Below, in pieces: positions 58,496 through 64,000 of a stretch of 64,000 bases of DNA. Positions within the stretch are counted from its first letter, which is position 1; every line of letters begins with the position of its first letter. The position numbers and the translations under genes were made by a program. Source of the DNA: Jiulongibacter sp024742395 (GTDB lineage Bacteria; Bacteroidota; Bacteroidia; Cytophagales; Spirosomataceae); NCBI GenBank assembly GCA_965249455.1, contig OZ252236.1, forward strand, positions 3,162,001 through 3,226,000, written 5' to 3'. The notes below the pieces were generated by a model. It was not told the DNA's origin, did no database searches, and saw only the letters and a list, made by a program, of their open reading frames with translations.

Positions 58496-60211
58496 ATGAA
58501 AAAAATAATAATAAGCTTAATTTCTCTGACTTTGCTTTCTACTGGATGCAATGAAGATAAATTTCTGACAAAGGTTAACCCCAATACCATAACTCAGGAA
58601 ACATTTTGGAACTCTGCAGCAGACTTTCAAAGTGCCCTTACCACAGTTTACGGTGCTTTACAGTTTCCGTCTGTTAGTGGTGGTTCCCGACTGCAAAACG
58701 AAGAGGTAATGACTGACCTGGGTGGTACTGACTCCTGGTATCCCGGATTCACCTTCAGAGTTCTGACTTTTAATGACGCTACTCAGTATGTAAATGACAA
58801 ATGGAATCAATTATATATCGGGATTTTCAGAGCCAATCAAGTGATTGAAAGAATTCAGACTACTGATATAGAGCTATCTACCAATGAGATAAATGAAATC
58901 GAAGCACAAGCTAAAGCTCTTCGGGCATTCTTCTATTTTGAATTGGTAAATACCTACGGACAAGCCGTTTTACACACGAAAGTTCCTGTAGAAAAAGAAG
59001 ATTTCAAGAAACCATTGGTAACAGGTGCAGAAATTACCAAACAGCTGATCATTCCTGATCTGGAATTTGCCATTGAGAACTTACCATTAACATGGAGCAA
59101 TAGCGATATGGGAAGAACCACAAAAGGTATGGCTCAGTCTCTTTTAGGTAAAGTTCAGCTTTTTAATAAAAATTATGCTGATGCAGCTAAGCATTTCAAA
59201 GCCGTCATAGACTCAAAAGTTTATCGTTTAGAAAACGATCCTATGACAAACTTTACTGATGCCAATGAATTCAATTCAGAATCTATCTTTGAAGTAGCTT
59301 TTAACGGTTCTTATGGAGCGGGTATTCCCGCTGGTAATGTAGATGATACTCCCTTTTCTAGCGGTGCAGAATCGTCAGATTTTACCAATGTATTGGCACC
59401 GCTTCCCAAAGGAGGATTTAACACGTTGGTACCGAGCTATTTCATTCACGAATTACTCATAAACGATGAAATGGATCCTGACAATACGGTGAACCTGGGT
59501 AAGAAAGAATCAAGAAGACTTTTTGCCTCTATTTTCCCAAAGAATGGTGAAGGTGAATATTATCAGCTTGAAAATACTCAGTCAGTATTTTTTAATCCTT
59601 TTCACAGTGCATTTATTAAGAAGTATACTAACTGGTACAAGTTCAAGAACGAAGACCCGGTAAATAATAAGACGGGGATTAATTTTCGTCATATCAGGCT
59701 GGCCGATGTCTACTTAATGTATGCTGAGGCACTTCTGAATGTTCAGGGCGAATCTGCAGTGAATGAAGCCTTAAATTATATTGATTTAGTGCGGGCAAGA
59801 GCAGGAGTCATAACTCTCAAAAAATACATGGAAAATAACTCTGGGCAGTTCCCTCAGCTTCATATCAGTAAACAGGTTCATGGAGCATACCCAATGGTTG
59901 CTGCGAATGCAGAAAACATTCTAATCCATATTATGCGGGTAGAAAGACCCTTAGAACTATGCTTTGAAGGTCACCGCTGGAATGACTTGAAAAGATGGGG
60001 AATTGTGAAGCAGGTGTATGATGAAATGAGGGCTGACGAAGTATGGAGAGTAGAAAATTCAGACAAATTCACCGTCAATTTTGCCCCGCTGTATATCAAT
60101 GGTCAAAACATTAGAATTGATTTTAATCTGGCCAGCCAAAATTACAATTCTGCCAGCCACGATTATCTACCTATTCCTTCCAATGAGGTTCAGGCCAATG
60201 ATAACTTGTAA
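58496..60211 (+). CDS. SusD/RagB family nutrient-binding surface lipoprotein
   Basis: The 571-residue protein has a lipoprotein signal with lipobox LSTGC (Cys18). SusD features include TQETFWNSAADFQSALTTVY near 33, the TPR helices with EIEAQAKALRAFFYFELVNTYG near 141 (read in two parts), and RHIRLADVYLMYAEALLNVQG near 400. The conserved end has ERPLELCFEGHRWNDLKRWG near 482 and HDYLPIPSNEVQ. It forms the lid of the SusC transporter encoded just before it. Confidence 0.96.
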   Translation: MKKIIISLISLTLLSTGCNEDKFLTKVNPNTITQETFWNSAADFQSALTTVYGALQFPSVSGGSRLQNEEVMTDLGGTDSWYPGFTFRVLTFNDATQYVNDKWNQLYIGIFRANQVIERIQTTDIELSTNEINEIEAQAKALRAFFYFELVNTYGQAVLHTKVPVEKEDFKKPLVTGAEITKQLIIPDLEFAIENLPLTWSNSDMGRTTKGMAQSLLGKVQLFNKNYADAAKHFKAVIDSKVYRLENDPMTNFTDANEFNSESIFEVAFNGSYGAGIPAGNVDDTPFSSGAESSDFTNVLAPLPKGGFNTLVPSYFIHELLINDEMDPDNTVNLGKKESRRLFASIFPKNGEGEYYQLENTQSVFFNPFHSAFIKKYTNWYKFKNEDPVNNKTGINFRHIRLADVYLMYAEALLNVQGESAVNEALNYIDLVRARAGVITLKKYMENNSGQFPQLHISKQVHGAYPMVAANAENILIHIMRVERPLELCFEGHRWNDLKRWGIVKQVYDEMRADEVWRVENSDKFTVNFAPLYINGQNIRIDFNLASQNYNSASHDYLPIPSNEVQANDNL

Positions 60212-60241
60212 AGATTATATGACTATAAAAAGAGCATTAAA

Positions 60242-61801
60242 ATGAAAAAAATAGCACTAATAGGGTTCGTCATTTTTGCAGGTATAGCTTGTACAAATGA
60301 ATATTTAGCCCCAGATACTGTCCCGAGTCATTCTGTGATTTTCACTTCAGAAATGGATTTTGGCAACAGAGTTCAGGTCAATGGTAGAATGACTTTTGGA
60401 GATGTATCTGCAGGCATTGTTTCCAGAGATTGGACCTTCCCAAGTGGTGTAGATATACTTGGATCTGACGACGACATAAAATCAACAGAGTCTGTAGTTA
60501 AAGTTGTCTTTAAAAATGCAGGGCAGTATGAAATAAAGCTTCATCAGAAATTTCAAAACGAGGCTTTTGTAAATGGTAAAGTGGCGGGTACAGAATCAGA
60601 CACCACTTTCGTGATCACCGTATTGGATAGTGTAAAAGTTGATATGAAGGTTCAGAAAATAGACAGGAATAATATGCCAGCGGAGAGTCTAAACCTTAGA
60701 ACTGAAGCCCAAAACGAAATAGAGGCCGGAAAGTTCGTGGAATTAACTCCTGAACTTATAGGCGAACCAGAAACTGTAACCTGGATTTTAGAAGGAGCCA
60801 CGCCCTCTACCATTAGTTCTATGGAGCCTGTGCGTGTAAAATACAAGAAACTGGGGGTGTATGATGTGAAGCTGATTGCTTTCAGAAACAGACCCAATGG
60901 AGGTGATACGCTGGAATACAAAAGTTTGATAAAAGTGATTCCTTCATCTGACCCCGTAACCCTGGATGCTGTAAGCAATGTGCCTGGCTCGCCTACGTCT
61001 ATTGCCCTTAACTTCAGTCGAGATATGGATCCTGCAAGCTTAAATCCTGCAAATTTCAATGTAAAAGTTACCAATGAAGACTTACCAATTTCAATGAAAG
61101 TCAATACGGTTTCATTAAAAGCAGGAGAAGAAAATGTAGTTATGCTTGGTCTATCATCTCCTATTTATAATGATGATGAGATAGAAGTCAGTTATTCAGG
61201 AGCACTGAAAACTTCAGATGGAGTGGCAGCTAATTCTTTTGAGAATAAGAGCTTAAGTTTCATCAAAAACAATCTTTTAGCCGCTTCGGTATTCGATGAA
61301 GGCTTTGAGAATTCTTTAGAGGAAAACTGGCCGAATCAATGGTGGGGAGGAATCTGGGGAGAATACAATTTGAAAATATCCAACACCGTGAGTCATTCAG
61401 GTAACAAGAGTGCCCGCATTGAATACAAACCTAATGGTGGAATGATCATTGGCCATAAAGTAAATGGCGAAGTAGCAAGATTTAAGGCTAAAAGTGGTAA
61501 AAAGTATGAAATTGGGTACTGGTTAAGAGTGGAAAGTATCGGTAAGAACAAAGTAGGTACAGGAGTTCCTGATATTCGTTTTTACTGGGAACCGGGCACT
61601 AATTGGGGAGTTGGAGGTGTAGAACTCACTGAAGATCTACCTCTCAATAAATGGGTATATATAAAAGCTCCTTATGCCGAATTTAACGATGATGGAGACT
61701 ACCAGTTCTGGATACGTGGTTTTAATGAGAACAATCCTGAATCAGTCATTTACTATTTGGATGACATAAGTATTTCGGAGGTAAGCCTTCGTCCTAAATA
61801 G
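60242..61801 (+). CDS. Surface lipoprotein with PKD-like domains and C-terminal carbohydrate-binding-like domain
   Basis: The 519-residue protein has a lipobox (IACTN, Cys17). Beta domains follow: a PKD-like one (about 30-130, SRDWTFPSG and NAGQYEIKLHQKF), a second (about 150-235, WILEGATPSTISS and KLGVYDVKLIAFRN), and an Ig-like segment with NFSRDMDPASLNPANFNVKV near 252. A C-terminal jelly-roll-like module (about 350-515) contains NWPNQWWGGIWGEYN and HSGNKSARIEYKPNGG, like CBM-type binding domains. It takes the SusE/SusF place in the operon and probably binds the glycan on the cell surface. Confidence 0.82.
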   Translation: MKKIALIGFVIFAGIACTNEYLAPDTVPSHSVIFTSEMDFGNRVQVNGRMTFGDVSAGIVSRDWTFPSGVDILGSDDDIKSTESVVKVVFKNAGQYEIKLHQKFQNEAFVNGKVAGTESDTTFVITVLDSVKVDMKVQKIDRNNMPAESLNLRTEAQNEIEAGKFVELTPELIGEPETVTWILEGATPSTISSMEPVRVKYKKLGVYDVKLIAFRNRPNGGDTLEYKSLIKVIPSSDPVTLDAVSNVPGSPTSIALNFSRDMDPASLNPANFNVKVTNEDLPISMKVNTVSLKAGEENVVMLGLSSPIYNDDEIEVSYSGALKTSDGVAANSFENKSLSFIKNNLLAASVFDEGFENSLEENWPNQWWGGIWGEYNLKISNTVSHSGNKSARIEYKPNGGMIIGHKVNGEVARFKAKSGKKYEIGYWLRVESIGKNKVGTGVPDIRFYWEPGTNWGVGGVELTEDLPLNKWVYIKAPYAEFNDDGDYQFWIRGFNENNPESVIYYLDDISISEVSLRPK

Positions 61802-61859
61802 GCTATGAAAGACAATAGATTAAAATCTGTTAATAGTTTTAGGATAGATGGTAATCAAG

Positions 61860-61889
61860 ACCGGGGTCAATGACTCCGGTTTTATTTTT
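61860..61889 (+). terminator. Terminator after the SusCD operon
   Basis: ACCGGGGT (61860-61867) pairs with ACTCCGGT (61873-61880) with one G-T pair, followed by TTTTATTTTT. It covers the first in-frame ATG (61870) of the next ORF, which supports the later start at 61918. Confidence 0.7.
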
Positions 61890-61917
61890 CAATTTTTTTA
61901 GTGAAATTATATACGCT

Positions 61918-63183
61918 ATGCTAAAGAAAAAAAGGTATCAAATCTTAGGATTAATTTTTGGTTCGGTGGTAATTAACTACCTCGACCGCACGAATATCTC
62001 CGTTGCAGCCTCCGAAATGAGCGATTCGCTTCAATTATCAAAGGTTCAGCTCGGATTAATCTTTTCAGCTTTTGGCTGGACCTACGTCAGTTTGCAGATT
62101 CCCGGCGGTATTATCGTGGACAAAGTACGTGCCCGCGTATTATACAGCGTCATGCTTTTTTTCTGGTCTGTTGTCACCATTTTTCAGTCTATGGTAAGTT
62201 CATTTGCGGCCCTAATAGGCCTCAGAGCGGCAATTGGGGTGTTTGAAGCCCCTTCTTACCCTTGCAATAATGCTATTGTAAGTAGCTGGTTTCCTGAAAA
62301 TGAAAGAGCCACGGCTATCGCAGTTTATACCTCGGGACAGTTTATTGGATTGGCATTTCTTTATCCTATTTTGGCAACTATTCAGTCATACATGGGCTGG
62401 CGTGGCCTCTTTATTGTCTCCGGAATTATAGGAATACTATGGGCGGTAATCTGGTATATTTTTTATCGAGATCCTGACAAACATAAATCAATAAGTAAAG
62501 AAGAATTAGCACTCATTCGTAGAGGCGGAGGAATTCATCGGGAAGTAAAAAGCAATGCCTGGAACTGGTCAGATCTGAAGAAAGCTTTTCAATATCGAAA
62601 ACTCTGGGGATTGTATATTGGTCAGTTCTGCATGGGCTCTGTGACCATTTTCTTTCTGACCTGGTTTCCTACCTACCTGGTTGAGTTCAGAGGACTTGAT
62701 TTCATCAAATCCGGCTTCTTAGCCTCTATACCGTTCCTTGCGGCATTTGCGGGTATTCTCTTAGCAGGCTATACCTCAGATCAATTAGTAAAAAAAGGTT
62801 ACTCTGTCGAGGTCTCCCGTAAAGCACCTGTACTTACCGGTCTGCTATTATCTATGTGCATTCTAGGAGCTAATTATACTGATAATACTGCATGGATAAT
62901 CTTCTTTTTAACAATCTCTTTTTTTGGAAACGGACTTTCTTCGATTAACTGGATATTCGTTTCGTTACTGGCTCCAAAACATCTCATTGGGCTTATTGGA
63001 GGTGTTTTTAATTTAATTGGAGGACTATCGGCTATTGTCATACCGGTAGCCATTGGTTATTTCGTAGATGGAGGAGACTTTGCTCCGGCACTTATTCTAA
63101 TTACGGGCCTTTGTATACTAGGTTTCCTCTCTATTCTACTGGTTATGGGAAAAATTAAAAGAATTGAAATTCCCAATACATAA
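61918..63183 (+). CDS. MFS transporter of the anion:cation symporter family (sugar-acid permease-like)
   Basis: The start at 61918 is chosen because an earlier ATG lies inside a terminator; this gives 421 residues with 12 membrane segments. VINYLDRTNISVAASEM near 19 is the hallmark of the ACS group (ExuT, GudP, DgoT). GIIVDKVRARVLYSV near 62, EAPSYPCNNAIVSSWFPENERATA near 118 (read in two parts) and FNLIGGLSAIVIP near 363 also fit. The next gene is a galactonate dehydratase-like enzyme, so the cargo is probably a sugar acid such as galactonate or a hexuronate. Confidence 0.9.
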   Translation: MLKKKRYQILGLIFGSVVINYLDRTNISVAASEMSDSLQLSKVQLGLIFSAFGWTYVSLQIPGGIIVDKVRARVLYSVMLFFWSVVTIFQSMVSSFAALIGLRAAIGVFEAPSYPCNNAIVSSWFPENERATAIAVYTSGQFIGLAFLYPILATIQSYMGWRGLFIVSGIIGILWAVIWYIFYRDPDKHKSISKEELALIRRGGGIHREVKSNAWNWSDLKKAFQYRKLWGLYIGQFCMGSVTIFFLTWFPTYLVEFRGLDFIKSGFLASIPFLAAFAGILLAGYTSDQLVKKGYSVEVSRKAPVLTGLLLSMCILGANYTDNTAWIIFFLTISFFGNGLSSINWIFVSLLAPKHLIGLIGGVFNLIGGLSAIVIPVAIGYFVDGGDFAPALILITGLCILGFLSILLVMGKIKRIEIPNT

Positions 63184-63215
63184 TTCATAACAACAAGACA
63201 TACAATCAATAAGAA

Positions 63216-64000
63216 ATGAAAATAACAGCAGTCAAAAGCATTCCGACTAACATAGGTGGCAGAGGTCAATTAATAGTAAAAGTAGAAACCGATGAAGGCC
63301 TTTATGGCTGGGGTACTTCTGGACTTACTGGCCGTGAACATGCAGTAATGGGGGCTATTAAGCACTTTGAAGTCGCAGTATTGGGTAAAAACCCTTTTCA
63401 AATGGGAGCCATATGGCAAGATTTGTACAGAGGACAATACTTTGAAGGAGGTAGAGTTCTCACAGCGGCTATTTCAGCCATTGACATTGCATTGTATGAC
63501 ATCAAAGGCAAAGCACTGGGTGTACCGGTATATGAGCTTTTAGGTGGCAAACAAAGAGAATATGTTGACTGTTTTGCTTCACTGAGGTTTCAAACAAAAG
63601 AAGACCTTTTCTTTCAGGCTAAGGAATTGATTAAGCAGGGATGGAACGTCCTGCGACTGGCACCTGCGGAGTTTGAAGTTGTGGAAGACGGCTCCACTTT
63701 TGAACCGAGAGAATCCATTCATACTTTGGCCCAATGGATGATTGATCTCAGAAAAGAAATAGGGATGTCTGTTACTTTAGGAATAGACTATCACCACAGA
63801 CTTTCTCCCGCTGAAACGGTTTCATTTATTCATCGTCTTCCAAAGGGCACTTTGGATTTTATAGAAGAACCAATCAGAGATGAAAGTCCGGAAGCCTATG
63901 AAAGCTTACGCAAAATGATCGATGTACCTTTCGCAATAGGTGAAGAATTTGCAAGCAAATGGCAGTTTATGCCTTATATAGAAAGAGGAATCACACAATA
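63216..64000 (+). CDS. Enolase-superfamily sugar-acid dehydratase, galactonate dehydratase-like (partial)
   Basis: The frame starts with ATG at 63216 and is open to the window end, so only the first 261 residues are seen. The mandelate racemase/muconate lactonizing fold is clear: MKITAVKSIPTNIGGRGQL at the start, LYGWGTSGLTGRE near 29, the capping region with FEGGRVLTAAISAIDIALYD near 75, GIDYHHRL near 188 (metal Asp), DFIEEPIRDESPEAY near 210 (metal Glu) and FAIGEEFASKWQF near 238 (third Glu). These match DgoD-type acid sugar dehydratases. It follows an ACS carrier by 32 bp, so the pair would import and dehydrate a sugar acid. Confidence 0.88.
   Translation, partial: MKITAVKSIPTNIGGRGQLIVKVETDEGLYGWGTSGLTGREHAVMGAIKHFEVAVLGKNPFQMGAIWQDLYRGQYFEGGRVLTAAISAIDIALYDIKGKALGVPVYELLGGKQREYVDCFASLRFQTKEDLFFQAKELIKQGWNVLRLAPAEFEVVEDGSTFEPRESIHTLAQWMIDLRKEIGMSVTLGIDYHHRLSPAETVSFIHRLPKGTLDFIEEPIRDESPEAYESLRKMIDVPFAIGEEFASKWQFMPYIERGITQ

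Noticed and set aside
61870..61917. Upstream start for the ACS carrier at 61870
   Set aside because: That ATG lies inside a terminator hairpin; the ATG at 61918 gives the normal family N-terminus.

Overview
The window looks like the chromosome of a free-living member of the Bacteroidota, most likely a marine-type Cytophagales relative. It is AT-rich. It carries a SusC/SusD pair, promoter elements of the Bacteroidota form TTG-N19-21-TAnnTTTG, almost no Shine-Dalgarno sequences, and large secreted proteins with FG-GAP repeats and a shared C-terminal domain ending in a conserved cysteine. I see no prophage, insertion sequence, CRISPR array or rRNA operon. The only RNA gene found is a tRNA-Ser(UGA).

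Layout. 0-6.3 kb: a DUF1080 protein and a lipoprotein sugar isomerase/epimerase that look like a keto-sugar catabolic pair, two small conserved unknowns, a nucleoside hydrolase, an M28 peptidase and a frameshifted secreted protein. 6.4-9.7 kb: a ferrous iron locus, with a membrane-anchored DtxR-FeoA fusion and FeoB, both interrupted by frameshifts. 9.8-17.8 kb: a maltodextrin locus. On the minus strand it has a GH65 phosphorylase, beta-phosphoglucomutase and a SusA-like GH13; on the plus strand a second GH13 and a sugar MFS carrier. Together these could cut alpha-glucans, import maltose, phosphorolyse it and send glucose 6-phosphate to glycolysis. 18-34 kb: a GH108-type lysozyme, divergent LuxR and LytTR regulators, a run of secreted repeat proteins, an O-antigen ligase-like protein, a membrane pyrophosphatase fused to an OmpA domain, and a subtilase. 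34-43 kb: a PIG-L deacetylase joined to Bat-type VWA and TPR genes, purC, an aminotransferase, a DUF456 protein and a LysM protein with a degenerate transglycosylase domain. 43-52.4 kb: pgi, a GH25 lysozyme, a peroxiredoxin, an ABC-type probable metal uptake operon, an M20 amidohydrolase and a gluconokinase/6-phosphogluconate dehydrogenase fusion. 52.5-55.4 kb: tRNA-Ser, a gene-poor stretch with a 10-C tract, a GDPD phosphodiesterase, a VOC protein and two apparent gene remnants. 55.4-64 kb: a SusC/SusD/surface lipoprotein operon followed by an ACS-type MFS carrier and a galactonate dehydratase-like enolase-superfamily gene that runs off the window, suggesting uptake and breakdown of a sugar acid.

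The strongest observations are these. (1) Six likely frame breaks lie within about 2.6 kb (5.69-8.31 kb) across two unrelated loci, and only one more is seen in the rest of the window. That points to local sequence error or local decay. (2) The membrane pyrophosphatase carries a C-terminal OmpA peptidoglycan-binding domain. (3) A four-gene ABC operon with His-rich permease loops, a DUF3299 protein and a beta-barrel protein resembles Zrg-type zinc uptake. (4) A DtxR-FeoA fusion has a palindrome in its own promoter. (5) Three large secreted proteins share a C-terminal domain with a near-terminal cysteine. Functional statements rest on motif recognition by eye; no database search was run.
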